From Bacteroidales bacterium (GTDB lineage: Bacteria; Bacteroidota; Bacteroidia; Bacteroidales; UBA3824), in contig JAFPZK010000010.1 in the NCBI GenBank assembly GCA_017417315.1, positions 1 to 44,091 of the forward strand: DNA of 44,091 bases, read 5' to 3'. Shown here piece after piece: positions 17,502 through 26,134 of the stretch. The first letter of the stretch is position 1, and each line of letters begins with the position of its first letter. The position numbers were made by a program, and so were the translations under genes. Below the pieces are notes generated by a model. The model saw nothing but the letters and a program-made list of their open reading frames with translations, was not told where the DNA came from and made no database searches.

Positions 17502-19388
17502 ATGAAAAAGTTTTTACCTTTATATCTTACCAATGTTTTGGGCGTTATGAACGACAATATGCTCAAAACATTGGTTTGTTTTATTGCCGCAGGTTGGGTG
17601 GCTGACGAATACAAAACTTTTGTCGTTAATTTTACGGCAGGGGCTTTGGTTTTGCCGTATCTGTTGTTTTCGCCCCTTGCGGGAAAATTACCCCATTTTT
17701 TCAAGAAAACCCGAATCGTAAAAATCGCAAAAATGCTTGAACTGCCGATTATGGCGGTTGCCGTTTTGGGTTTTGAATTTCAGAATTTAACGCTTGCCCT
17801 TTCAGCCGTAACGTTGATGGGACTTCAAAGTGCGTTGTTTTCGCCGTCAAAATACGGACTGATAAAAGACATCGGCGGCGAGGACGGTATTTCGCAAGGT
17901 ATGGGCGGAATGGAGGCTTTCTCGTTTTTGGGAATGTTGACGGGAACTGTTCTCGGCTCGGTGATGAGCGAGAGCGTTTCGAAAGAAATTCAATACGCCG
18001 TTCTGATTTCGGTTGCCGTGTTAGGTCTTGTCAGCAGTTTTTTCATTAAGGCAAACGAAGAATATCAGGCGGAGGTTTCCTCGGCAAATCCGATTCGCTT
18101 TTTAAGGGAAACTAACGCAATGGTTTCTAAACATGAGGGGCTAAAACACATTATTTATTTGTTGTGCTTTTTTTGGTGGCTTTCGGCATCTATACAGACT
18201 TTACTCATTTTGCATTGCGACAGTGCGCTTTCGATGTCGCCTTTTCAGACGGGAATCGTTTTGGCATTGATGGCAATAGGCATAGCCTTAGGTTGTTTTA
18301 TTTGCGGAAATCTTGACAAAAAACGTTTTATGCTCGGTTACGTTCCGCAATTCGGCTTTGTGATTGCGGCACTGCTTGTTGCGATTTTTATTTTTGATTT
18401 CGGACAAAATGCTTTTACGGTTAGCATTGTTTTGATTGCCGTTTTGTGCGGTCTCTTCAAAATTCCGATGGATGCTGAAATTCAAAAACGTGCCAAAAAA
18501 GAAGAATTAAACGTCTTTTTGGCGTATTTCAATCTTTTGTCGTTTATTTTCATATTTTTTGCCTCACTGACTAACATTCTGATTACAAGTTTTTTACCGA
18601 CAAAATACGTTTTCCTTTTTGACGGCGTAGTGATGTTTGTTGCCTCGGTGGTTTTTCTTTTTAATTATAAAAGCGTGTTGTGCTTTTTCGGCAGAAATCA
18701 CGTCAAACTGCATTATGATGTCAGACTGAAAAACGTTGAAAACATGGACGTTAACAATAACGAAAACCTGCTTATTCTCCCTATGCACAGAGCGGTGCTT
18801 GACCCGATAATGTTGATTTCTAATCTTTACGACAAAAAACTTCAACCCTTGGTTGATTCTCGTTATTGGGACGTGCCGGTTATCGGACACATTTTGAATA
18901 TGTTTCATGCGGTTCAGGTTCCCGATTTAAGGAAAGGGCGCAAGGGCGTTGAACAGGTTCAGCAGTTGGACGGCATTATTGAAGAGCAACTCAAAAAAGG
19001 CGCGAACATACTTTTTTATCCGTCAGGGCATATAACTTTGGACGGCAGGGAAACAATCGGAAACCGTCGTTTGGCATATAACGCCGCTCAAATTCTGCCC
19101 GAAAATACGAGAGTCGTCGGTGTAAGAATTATAGGTTTTTGGGGTTCTAAATGGTCTAACTACAACCGCAAAAAAACTCCGCCGATTTTGAAACTGCTGT
19201 TAATGAGCATGTTGTATATTTTTTCAGGTTATGTTTTCTTTAAGAAAAAGCGTAAAGTTGACATCGAATTTCATGATATAACTAACGAGTTCCGCTCTTG
19301 GAAAACACTTCCGAAACAAGAATTTAATCAAAGGCTCGAAAAATTTTACAACGGAGAAAAAGAATTTGAAGATTTGGTATTGAGTTAA
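17502..19388 (+). CDS. MFS transporter fused to a PlsC-type acyltransferase
   Basis: 628 residues. About 1-400 form a twelve-helix major-facilitator module resembling the lysophospholipid flippase LplT (N-terminal LTNVLGVMNDNMLKTLVCF, then LMGLQSALFSPSKYGLIKDI). About 400-628 form a 1-acyl-glycerophosphate-type acyltransferase. It has the HX4D motif in LLILPMHRAVLD and a YPSGH block in place of FPEGT. In the LplT-Aas system a flippase, an acyltransferase and an acyl-ACP ligase cooperate to re-acylate lysophospholipids. Here the first two are fused and the ligase is missing. Inference: an inner-membrane phospholipid repair protein. It begins directly after the ackA stop, so it is expressed with the acetate genes. 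Confidence 0.85.
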   Translation: MKKFLPLYLTNVLGVMNDNMLKTLVCFIAAGWVADEYKTFVVNFTAGALVLPYLLFSPLAGKLPHFFKKTRIVKIAKMLELPIMAVAVLGFEFQNLTLALSAVTLMGLQSALFSPSKYGLIKDIGGEDGISQGMGGMEAFSFLGMLTGTVLGSVMSESVSKEIQYAVLISVAVLGLVSSFFIKANEEYQAEVSSANPIRFLRETNAMVSKHEGLKHIIYLLCFFWWLSASIQTLLILHCDSALSMSPFQTGIVLALMAIGIALGCFICGNLDKKRFMLGYVPQFGFVIAALLVAIFIFDFGQNAFTVSIVLIAVLCGLFKIPMDAEIQKRAKKEELNVFLAYFNLLSFIFIFFASLTNILITSFLPTKYVFLFDGVVMFVASVVFLFNYKSVLCFFGRNHVKLHYDVRLKNVENMDVNNNENLLILPMHRAVLDPIMLISNLYDKKLQPLVDSRYWDVPVIGHILNMFHAVQVPDLRKGRKGVEQVQQLDGIIEEQLKKGANILFYPSGHITLDGRETIGNRRLAYNAAQILPENTRVVGVRIIGFWGSKWSNYNRKKTPPILKLLLMSMLYIFSGYVFFKKKRKVDIEFHDITNEFRSWKTLPKQEFNQRLEKFYNGEKEFEDLVLS

Positions 19389-19450
19389 AGGCACTCGGCA
19401 CGTTTTTTGATATAAATTCACAAAACAACTTAAAAAAATTTTATGGAATT

Positions 19451-19828
19451 ATGAAACGTGCATTTTACTTACTTTTTTTCGGAGTGCTTTTGGCGGCGTG
19501 TTTTCTGTTTGATTTTCATACGGATAACACTTACCAAAAAATCAACACCGCAATCAGCGAAGGACGGGCGGAAAATTTAGCGGTCTATTTTGCGCCGCAA
19601 ATGGAATTGAATTTCAACAATTCTCAAAACATCTGCACCAAAACACAGGCTGTACAGGTGATTGAGAAGTTTTTTGAGCAAAACAAACCCTCTGAATACA
19701 CTTCGAGCCGCAACAGAAACTATTTTTTCGGAGAGATGAAAACCTCCGAAGGTAAATCTTATAAAGTGGACTACACACTGAAAACCGTTAATAATCAATC
19801 GGTTATTATAGGGTTGTATGTTTACTAG
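19451..19828 (+). CDS. DUF4783-like lipoprotein upstream of nadC
   Basis: 125 residues with a lipobox-like LLAAC at 13-17. It then has a small alpha/beta SnoaL/NTF2-like body: a helical start (TYQKINTAISEGRAENLAVY), FNNSQNICTKTQAVQVIEKF in the middle, and a terminal beta sheet (YKVDYTLKTV, QSVIIGLYVY). This is the size and pattern of the DUF4783 family of Bacteroidota, which is often next to nadC. The function is unknown. A terminator follows it, so it is not in the nadC transcript despite the conserved proximity. Confidence 0.7.
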   Translation: MKRAFYLLFFGVLLAACFLFDFHTDNTYQKINTAISEGRAENLAVYFAPQMELNFNNSQNICTKTQAVQVIEKFFEQNKPSEYTSSRNRNYFFGEMKTSEGKSYKVDYTLKTVNNQSVIIGLYVY

Positions 19829-19847
19829 AATTTTGAGAAAAACAGCG

Positions 19848-19888
19848 AAATCCGAAATTATTTTTTTGATAATTTCGGATTTTTTTTT
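19848..19888 (+). terminator. Intrinsic terminator between the DUF4783-like gene and nadC
   Basis: AAATCCGAAATTAT (19848-19861) pairs perfectly with ATAATTTCGGATTT (19869-19882), followed by a T run. The nadC -33 TTG lies inside its loop. Confidence 0.85.
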
Positions 19889-19897
19889 GTATCTTTG
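19866..19897 (+). promoter_or_regulatory. nadC promoter
   Basis: TTG (19866-19868) and TATCTTTG (19890-19897) are 21 bases apart; the ATG is at 19926. The promoter overlaps the preceding terminator hairpin. Confidence 0.6.
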
Positions 19898-19925
19898 CCG
19901 CGTAACAAAAAAAAATTAATAAAAA

Positions 19926-20774
19926 ATGAAAAAATTAGAAGAACTCGAAGACGATTTAATCGACATTGCCATTGCGGAAGATTTAGGCGACGGCGACCAC
20001 ACTTCTCTGTCAACAATCCCGCACGATGAACAAGGCAAAGCACACCTTATAATTAAGCAGGACGGAATTTTATGCGGAATTTCCGTCGCTTTGAAAGTTT
20101 TTGAAAAAATCGACAAAAACTTAAAAGTTGACGTTTTTTTGCAGGACGGTGCAAAAGTAAAAAAAGGCGACATCGCTTTTGAAGTTTCGGGCAACGTAAT
20201 TTCGATTTTGCAGGCTGAAAGATTGGTGCTTAACTTTATGCAACGTTTGAGCGGAGTTGCGACACAAACTCATATTTATGCCGAAAAAATTGCCGACCTT
20301 CACACCAAGGTTCTTGACACGCGGAAAACCACTCCGGGACTCAGACTTCTTGAAAAACAAGCGGTTAAAATCGGCGGCGGCAAAAATCACCGAATCGGTC
20401 TTTTTGATATGATTTTGATAAAAGACAACCACGTTGACTTTGCGGGCGGAATCAAAAACGCCATTCTCGCCGCTCAAAAATATTGCAAAGAAAAAGGCAA
20501 AAATCTTGACATCGAAATCGAAACCCGCAACCTCGACGAAATCCGTCAGGCTATGGAAGTGGGCGGAATCAAGAGAATTATGCTCGATAATTTTGATTTG
20601 GAAATGACCAAAAAGGCTGTCGAACTCATTGGCGGAAAATATGAAACCGAATCTTCTGGCGGCATAACTCTCGAAACGTTAAGGGATTACGCTCTAACCG
20701 GCGTAGATTATATTTCCGTCGGCGCGTTAACTCACCAAATCAAGAGTTTGGATATGAGTTTGAAGGCAATTTAA
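19926..20774 (+). CDS. nadC: Nicotinate-nucleotide pyrophosphorylase (carboxylating)
   Basis: 282-residue enzyme of de novo NAD synthesis that makes nicotinate mononucleotide from quinolinate and PRPP with loss of CO2. Diagnostic blocks are DLGDGDHTS near 18-26, ERLVLNFMQRLSGVAT near 98-113, LDTRKTTPGLRLLEKQAVKI near 126-145, GGGKNHRIGLFDMILIKDNH near 146-165, and IMLDNFDLE then ETESSGGITLE near the C-terminus. nadA and nadB are not in the window. pncB, elsewhere in the window, makes the same product from nicotinate. Confidence 0.96.
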   Translation: MKKLEELEDDLIDIAIAEDLGDGDHTSLSTIPHDEQGKAHLIIKQDGILCGISVALKVFEKIDKNLKVDVFLQDGAKVKKGDIAFEVSGNVISILQAERLVLNFMQRLSGVATQTHIYAEKIADLHTKVLDTRKTTPGLRLLEKQAVKIGGGKNHRIGLFDMILIKDNHVDFAGGIKNAILAAQKYCKEKGKNLDIEIETRNLDEIRQAMEVGGIKRIMLDNFDLEMTKKAVELIGGKYETESSGGITLETLRDYALTGVDYISVGALTHQIKSLDMSLKAI

Positions 20775-20852
20775 ACAAAATTTAACAAAATAAATTTTCA
20801 CTTTTTTAGTTTCTTTACGTCTAAAATAGTGATTGATTAACTTAACTTAAAT

Positions 20853-20859
20853 AGGAGGG
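20853..20859 (+). promoter_or_regulatory. Strong Shine-Dalgarno (AGGAGGG)
   Basis: AGGAGGG is seven bases before the ATG at 20867. Near-perfect anti-SD complementarity is rare in this window and suggests special or high translation of the Ser/Tyr-rich lipoprotein. Confidence 0.6.
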
Positions 20860-20866
20860 AAGTATT

Positions 20867-22003
20867 ATGAAATTATTCCACACTTTAACGGCTTTTGCGA
20901 CGATGATGTTTTCGTCATGTACGGTTTTGATGACGACTTCTTCGCCGGTATACAGCGACGATGTTTACGGCATTTATACGCCGGCACCGAGACCGACAGT
21001 AACGACACCGGCTCCTGCTGCACAAGATCAGGACGTAACAGTTTATGAAGACAACAGCAGCAATTCTTATAGTAACGGTTATGTTGACCCCGATGACGAA
21101 GAAATTATCATCGACGACAGTTATACGACGAGAATTTACCGTTTTCACCGTCCGACACGTGCAGTAAGATATTATGACGTTGTGGTTTGCGAACCTTGGT
21201 ATCGTAATTGGTATTGGGATTTCGGATATTCTTACAACTCGTTTTATTGGCATACGGGCTGGGGAATGCCTTACAGATATTCCTACTGGGGCGACCCGTA
21301 TTGGGGATATTCTTGGTACGGATACCATCATCACTATTACAATCCCTGTTTCCATGAAGGATACTACCGTCATTACCATTACGGACACGGTTATCATAAC
21401 AGTTTCGACCGTCATTACGCAATGGAATACAACAGAGTACACGGACACGGCGGCGGAGCGTATCATCACTATTCTTACGGACACCGAAACGGCGTAACGG
21501 GTGCTTATAACAACCGCGTATATTCTAACGGATACAGCCGCAGCAGTTCGTCGGGTACGTCTAAGAATTATAACAACAATCAAAACCACAGTTATTATAA
21601 CAATAACAACAACAGAACGTCTAATTCAAGAGGTTCGTCGAGCAGTTATTCAAGTCGCAGCGGACAGTCAGGCAGCACTACTTCGCCGTCTAAATCGTCA
21701 GGAAGTTATAACAACGGAGGTTCAAGAAGTGGTAGTTCAAGCAGTTATAACAGCGGATCAAGAAGCAATAATTCGTCTTCAAGAGGTTCGTCAAGCAGTT
21801 ATTCGAGCCGTAGCGGATCGTCTTCGTCAAGCCCGTCAAAGAGCGGTTCGTCTTCGGGCTATTCTAACAGCGGACGCAGCGGTTCGTATTCTTCGGGCGG
21901 ACACTCTGGATCTTCATCATCTTCGTCAAGAGGAAGTTCATCTTCGTCAAGAGGAAGTTCATCTTCGTCAAGAGGTAGCAGCAGTTCGAGCGGACACAGA
22001 TAG
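20867..22003 (+). CDS. Low-complexity Tyr/His/Ser-rich lipoprotein, unknown
   Basis: 378 residues. An N-terminal signal with lipobox-like MFSSC (Cys18) is followed by an acidic/proline linker and DDSYTTRIYRFHRPTRAVRY. Next come about 100 residues dominated by Tyr, Trp, His and Gly (e.g. YWGYSWYGYHHHYYNP), then an Asn/Ser/Gly-rich region. A C-terminal tail of SSSRGSS repeats ends it. Similar aromatic/His-rich lipoproteins occur in Bacteroidota without known function. The His/Tyr block might bind metal or surface polymer, and the Ser-rich tail could be an extended surface stalk. It is preceded by an exceptional Shine-Dalgarno and followed 31 bases later by the FadL-like gene. Other-frame ORFs inside it are composition artefacts. 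Confidence 0.75.
   Translation: MKLFHTLTAFATMMFSSCTVLMTTSSPVYSDDVYGIYTPAPRPTVTTPAPAAQDQDVTVYEDNSSNSYSNGYVDPDDEEIIIDDSYTTRIYRFHRPTRAVRYYDVVVCEPWYRNWYWDFGYSYNSFYWHTGWGMPYRYSYWGDPYWGYSWYGYHHHYYNPCFHEGYYRHYHYGHGYHNSFDRHYAMEYNRVHGHGGGAYHHYSYGHRNGVTGAYNNRVYSNGYSRSSSSGTSKNYNNNQNHSYYNNNNNRTSNSRGSSSSYSSRSGQSGSTTSPSKSSGSYNNGGSRSGSSSSYNSGSRSNNSSSRGSSSSYSSRSGSSSSSPSKSGSSSGYSNSGRSGSYSSGGHSGSSSSSSRGSSSSSRGSSSSSRGSSSSSGHR
21924..21977 (+). repeat. 21-base in-frame tandem repeat
   Basis: CGTCAAGAGGAAGTTCATCTT is repeated head to tail at 21924 and 21945, with a partial third copy at 21966. It encodes SSRGSSS units in the tail of the lipoprotein. The copies are nearly identical, so they are recent or recombinogenic. 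Confidence 0.85.
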
Positions 22004-22034
22004 AAAAAACAAAAAATTTTAACAATAACGGATT

Positions 22035-23561
22035 ATGAAAAAAAGAAGTTTATTTATAATACCGTTGGCGTTGCTTTCGTCAACGGTTTTTGCTCAAAGC
22101 GAATATGATGCTTTGAGATTTTCAAGAAGTTTTCAGCAGGGAACGGCGCGTTCAACGGCAATGGGCGGTGCGTTTGGAGCATTAGGCGGTGATGTTTCGT
22201 GCCTTGCTGCTAATCCTGCCGGAATGAGCGTTTACAAAAGAGGCGAATTTACTTTTACGCCGCAGTTTATAAACTGTAAGTCAGAGGCTTTGCTTAACGG
22301 TTTTGAGTCTGACGACAGCAAGTTTTCTTTCAAGATTGCTAACGTTGGCTTTGTTCAGTCTAATTATAATCCTGACAAATCAGGCTTTAAAGGTTGGTCT
22401 TGGGGTATCGCTTTTAATCGGCTTATGGACTTTAACGGCAAACGCAGAGTTTACGGCAGAAACGACAATTCATCAATGCTTGACAGTTGGAAAGATAGGT
22501 CTAACGGTTTGGAATATGGTAAGTTAGATGCTTATACTGCAAAATTGGGATATGATTGTTTTTTGATGGACGGCGATGCTGACGTTAAGAATGCTTATTT
22601 AACTGCACATGACGCAGGTTGGTTTCCTATGGTAGGCGGTCAAGGCGGTTACGGTGAATATCAGAAGTTTGTATCAAAAACCAAAGGCGGTCTTAATTCT
22701 TGGGATTTGGCTTTTTCTGGTAATTTCGACGACAAACTCTATTTCGGAGCAAGTATTGGTATTGCAACGTTAAGATACAAACAAACAAGTACTTACAGCG
22801 AAGATGATAATGATAACTGTACACCTTACGAGTATTGGGATTTTACTGAAAGAATCAAAGATGAAGGTGCAGGAGTTAACGTAAAAGCCGGAGTTATTTA
22901 TAAACCCGTAAATTATTTACGTTTTGGTGCGGCTATTCATACACCGACTTGGTATCAGGTTGACGATGATTATTATTCTGAGGTTGCGGCACTTTATGAC
23001 GATAACATACAATATGAGGATAACATTACCGGCGAACTCAAAATCGAGGATAAATCTCAGGAGGCAATTTCTGAAAATAACAAGTACAAATATAGTTTGA
23101 TGACACCGTTTAAAGCGATTCTTTCGGCGGCGTTTATTGCTCCGGGCAGAGGCTTGCTCAGTATTGACTATGAATACGTTAACTACTCTATGACGAGGTT
23201 TTCTAACGAGGATTGGGATAGTAACGATTTTGAAATTCAGAACGAGGCTATAAAAGACAAGTTGGAAGGCACGAGTAATTTCAGAGTGGGAGCGGAGGTA
23301 AAATGTACTCCTAACGTTGCTTTGAGAGCGGGTTATGCGATTTACGGCAATCCTTGCAAGTATATCGACAAAAGTTTTGAAAGACAAATCTTTTCGGGCG
23401 GTGTCGGAATCGGTAACGAAGATGTATTTTTTGACATAACGGGTTCTTACCACTTGTTTGAGACTACGAAATTGTTGTATGAATCAAACAATGTTCGTCA
23501 GGATTACAATCTTAAAAACAAGGCGTTGTATATTACAATGACCGTAGGATTAAGATTTTAA
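22035..23561 (+). CDS. OmpP1/FadL/TodX-family outer-membrane protein
   Basis: 508 residues with a signal peptide ending STVFAQ. The N-terminal block STAMGGAFGALGGDVSCLAA, then NPAGMSVYK, is characteristic of the Bacteroidota OmpP1/FadL branch, whose hatch domain carries the NPAG motif. Many amphipathic beta strands follow, and the chain ends in Phe (MTVGLRF), as outer-membrane barrels do. FadL relatives pass hydrophobic molecules across the outer membrane; the ligand here is unknown. It may share a transcript with the Ser/Tyr-rich lipoprotein and is closed by a terminator at 23602. Confidence 0.85.
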   Translation: MKKRSLFIIPLALLSSTVFAQSEYDALRFSRSFQQGTARSTAMGGAFGALGGDVSCLAANPAGMSVYKRGEFTFTPQFINCKSEALLNGFESDDSKFSFKIANVGFVQSNYNPDKSGFKGWSWGIAFNRLMDFNGKRRVYGRNDNSSMLDSWKDRSNGLEYGKLDAYTAKLGYDCFLMDGDADVKNAYLTAHDAGWFPMVGGQGGYGEYQKFVSKTKGGLNSWDLAFSGNFDDKLYFGASIGIATLRYKQTSTYSEDDNDNCTPYEYWDFTERIKDEGAGVNVKAGVIYKPVNYLRFGAAIHTPTWYQVDDDYYSEVAALYDDNIQYEDNITGELKIEDKSQEAISENNKYKYSLMTPFKAILSAAFIAPGRGLLSIDYEYVNYSMTRFSNEDWDSNDFEIQNEAIKDKLEGTSNFRVGAEVKCTPNVALRAGYAIYGNPCKYIDKSFERQIFSGGVGIGNEDVFFDITGSYHLFETTKLLYESNNVRQDYNLKNKALYITMTVGLRF

Positions 23562-23601
23562 GTAGGATTTTTTTCCATAATTTTGAAGTTTTTTTTTATG
23601 G

Positions 23602-23632
23602 CGGAGTTGTTTTGTAGCAACTCCGTTTTTTT
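23602..23632 (+). terminator. Intrinsic terminator after the FadL-like gene
   Basis: CGGAGTTG (23602-23609) pairs with CAACTCCG (23618-23625), followed by seven T. Confidence 0.85.
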
Positions 23633-23740
23633 GTAAAAAAAATACGGTAAAAATTTTGTCAGTTAAAGTATTATCAGTAATTTTAAACGGCTAAAAAAGG
23701 CACAAAGATTGCATAAATTTTTTAGAAAAAAATTGTAGCG

Positions 23741-26095
23741 ATGAAACTAAAAATTCAAGTAAAATTACTTTTGTATATATTATCTGCTGCGCTTGTAGTG
23801 TACATAGCCTCAGCGGGTTATCTTAATTACCATACGACGAAAATCAATACGTCGCTTTTGATAAAAAATATACGCGGTGTAGAAAATAACGCTGTCTTGA
23901 AAATTCAAAATTCTCTTGACGGAAATATTGTTGCGTTGCGTTCGTTTGCATCTTCGATTTCGGGGACGGACGTTCTTACTGAAAGTGAGCGTATAGAAGT
24001 CTACAAAGCGGCGGCAAATATTTTTCTTAGCCGTAATTTAAGTTATGACAACATAAAGATTTCTTGGGAGTTAGGTCTGATAGATGCTTTGTGGACAAAA
24101 TCTTACGGTCGCAGGGTTTACACTTTTGAACGCGGCGACGGCAGCACCCGCTGCACTATTGAAGATATGGACAAAGACGGCGACGATTTTTCGGGCAGTT
24201 ATTATAAAGCCAAAATCAACGGTAGAGAGCAGATTACGGGAATTGTCAGCGAAGACCCTGAAAATCCGAGTGTTAAACCGATTTATAAATCCACCGTTTT
24301 GATTCCCGTATTGGACGCTGAAAATAATTTTTGCGCTATGGTAAGCGGTGATTTGGAGGTTGAAAATTTCAACACGATGGTAAAAAACTCTGCTGATTAT
24401 AGCAATACCGCATCTTTTTTGTTGACAAATACGGGGCAGTTTGCGGGAGTTTCAACCTCTATTAATGATAATTTGAAAAACGACTTGATGAAATTTACGG
24501 CGACATCGTTTTACGATATAAAAACAAAGGTTGATTCGTCGGGGTTTGCGTTTTTCCGTTTGCCGGATTCTTTGGACAACCGTATGATGATTTGTGCTAT
24601 GGGGCTTGAAAATCAGGTTTTTGATTCTAAATGGTTTTTTGTTTCGGTCTTAAACGGTGATGCGGTTTCGGCACAAAACAGTTCGCAATATACGGCGATG
24701 ATTATGATTGTGATTTTGGGATTGATGTTTTTGGGGCTCTTTATTTTCTTGATAACTTCTAATGTAGCAAACTTTTTGGGTAAATCGGGAGAGATGTTGA
24801 AACAGTTTTCGCTCGGAAACTTTCAGACCGATTCCAAAATGGAAAACAGTAATACTGAGGAACTTAACATTATTGCAGATTCCATAAACGATTTAAAATC
24901 CGGTCTTGATAAGGCAGTTGCTTTTGCGGAGGAAATCGGACACGGCAATCTTGACACGCCTTTCAAACCTTTGAGTGCGAATGACGAACTTGGTTCTTCG
25001 CTTTTGAGTATGAGGGATTCTTTGAAAAAAGCCCGTGTTGAAACCGACGAGCGTCAGGAACTTGACCGTAAGCAAAACTGGATTACCGAGGGTACGGCAA
25101 AGTTCGGTGATATTCTTCGTGAATACAACAACGATATGTTTGACTTTTCGTTCAACATTATCAGCAATCTTGTGAAATACGTCGGTGCAAATCAGGGCGG
25201 ACTTTTTGTCATCAACGACGACAACAAAGACGATATTTATTTTGAACTTACAGCCGGTTATGCTTATAATATCCGAAAAATTTTGAAAAAGCAGGTTAAG
25301 CCGGGTGTCGGTCTTATCGGACGTTGCATACTTGAAAACGACAGCATTTATATCAGCAATCTGCCTGAGGATTACATCAATATTACTTCGGGTCTCGGCG
25401 AAAAAAGTCCTCAATACTTGTTGATTGTACCGTTTAAGTTCAACAACGAGATTTACGCGGTTGCAGAAATTGCTTCTTTTAACGAAATCGAACCTTACAA
25501 ACAGCAGTTTGTTGAAGAGGTCGGCAATAGTATCGCCTCTACGATTGCTACCGTAAAAATCAATATCCGAACAAATAAATTGTTGCAGGAATTAAAACTT
25601 CAATCCGAGGAATTGGCTTCTCAGGAGGAGGAAATGCGGCAGAATATGGAGGAAATGAAAGCAACTCAGGAAGATATGACCAAAAAAGTTGACGAGTATA
25701 CACAGACAAACGACGTTTTGAATCAGATGATAATGCTTGCCGAGTATACTCCTGAGGGTCGGATTACAGACCTTAATTATAAGGTTGCGGACTTTTACGG
25801 AAAGCCGAGAACAGAGATTCTCAACGGTTTGGATAAGCCGTATGAAACCTTGATGTCGAGTGAGAATACTGAGGTTGACGATTTTTGGTTGCAGGTAAGG
25901 CTCGGACGTTCTCGTGTCGTTAATAAGACGATAAAAATTAATGAAAGCACTTATACGATAACTGAAACTTATGCTCCCGTTCAGAATTATTACGGCAAAA
26001 TTTACAAAATTATTTGCCTTATTAATGTCTTGTCAGGCGAGACTGTCATCAGCGGGAAGAGTGATTCGGATAACGGAGGCGGAGAATTTTTCTAA
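23741..26095 (+). CDS. Membrane sensor with Cache, HAMP, GAF and PAS-like domains, no output domain
   Basis: 784 residues. TM1 is about 8-28. A periplasmic dCache-type domain of about 290 residues follows (DNIKISWELGLIDALWTKSY; KSTVLIPVLDAENNFCAMVS). TM2 is about 322-348, then one or two HAMP-like segments (EELNIIADSINDLKSGLDKA; DELGSSLLSMRDSLKKAR). A GAF domain is about 455-610 (GGLFVI; KPGVGLIGRCILENDSIYIS). A coiled coil follows (EELASQEEEMRQNMEEMKAT), then a PAS-like domain near 655-765. No histidine kinase, GGDEF, phosphatase or methyl-accepting signalling domain follows. Bacteroidota have such output-less GAF/HAMP proteins, presumably acting through partners. A short acidic tail ends the protein, and it is monocistronic between terminators. 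Confidence 0.8.
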   Translation: MKLKIQVKLLLYILSAALVVYIASAGYLNYHTTKINTSLLIKNIRGVENNAVLKIQNSLDGNIVALRSFASSISGTDVLTESERIEVYKAAANIFLSRNLSYDNIKISWELGLIDALWTKSYGRRVYTFERGDGSTRCTIEDMDKDGDDFSGSYYKAKINGREQITGIVSEDPENPSVKPIYKSTVLIPVLDAENNFCAMVSGDLEVENFNTMVKNSADYSNTASFLLTNTGQFAGVSTSINDNLKNDLMKFTATSFYDIKTKVDSSGFAFFRLPDSLDNRMMICAMGLENQVFDSKWFFVSVLNGDAVSAQNSSQYTAMIMIVILGLMFLGLFIFLITSNVANFLGKSGEMLKQFSLGNFQTDSKMENSNTEELNIIADSINDLKSGLDKAVAFAEEIGHGNLDTPFKPLSANDELGSSLLSMRDSLKKARVETDERQELDRKQNWITEGTAKFGDILREYNNDMFDFSFNIISNLVKYVGANQGGLFVINDDNKDDIYFELTAGYAYNIRKILKKQVKPGVGLIGRCILENDSIYISNLPEDYINITSGLGEKSPQYLLIVPFKFNNEIYAVAEIASFNEIEPYKQQFVEEVGNSIASTIATVKINIRTNKLLQELKLQSEELASQEEEMRQNMEEMKATQEDMTKKVDEYTQTNDVLNQMIMLAEYTPEGRITDLNYKVADFYGKPRTEILNGLDKPYETLMSSENTEVDDFWLQVRLGRSRVVNKTIKINESTYTITETYAPVQNYYGKIYKIICLINVLSGETVISGKSDSDNGGGEFF

Positions 26096-26134
26096 AAAAA
26101 ATGGCTGTCGCATTGCGGCAGCCAATTTTTTTTT
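26094..26134. terminator. Bidirectional intrinsic terminator
   Basis: TGGCTGTCGC and GCGGCAGCCA (26102-26124) form a stem with a three-base loop, flanked by an A run and a T run. It separates the convergent sensor gene and the leftward NAD-salvage operon. Confidence 0.88.

Noticed and set aside
20915..21589. 224-codon minus-strand ORF opposite the Tyr/His-rich lipoprotein
   Set aside because: Val/Ile/Arg-rich translation is the complement of low-complexity codons; no signal or domain.
21924..21977. CRISPR-like array
   Set aside because: Repeats are contiguous, in frame, without spacers, and encode a Ser/Gly/Arg tail.
21501..22022. 173-codon ORF in another frame of the same gene
   Set aside because: Repetitive composition artefact of the Ser-rich tail; runs into the FadL leader without a domain.
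22917..23453. 178-codon minus-strand ORF opposite the FadL-like gene
   Set aside because: Shadow frame with no domain; the plus-strand product is clearly real.
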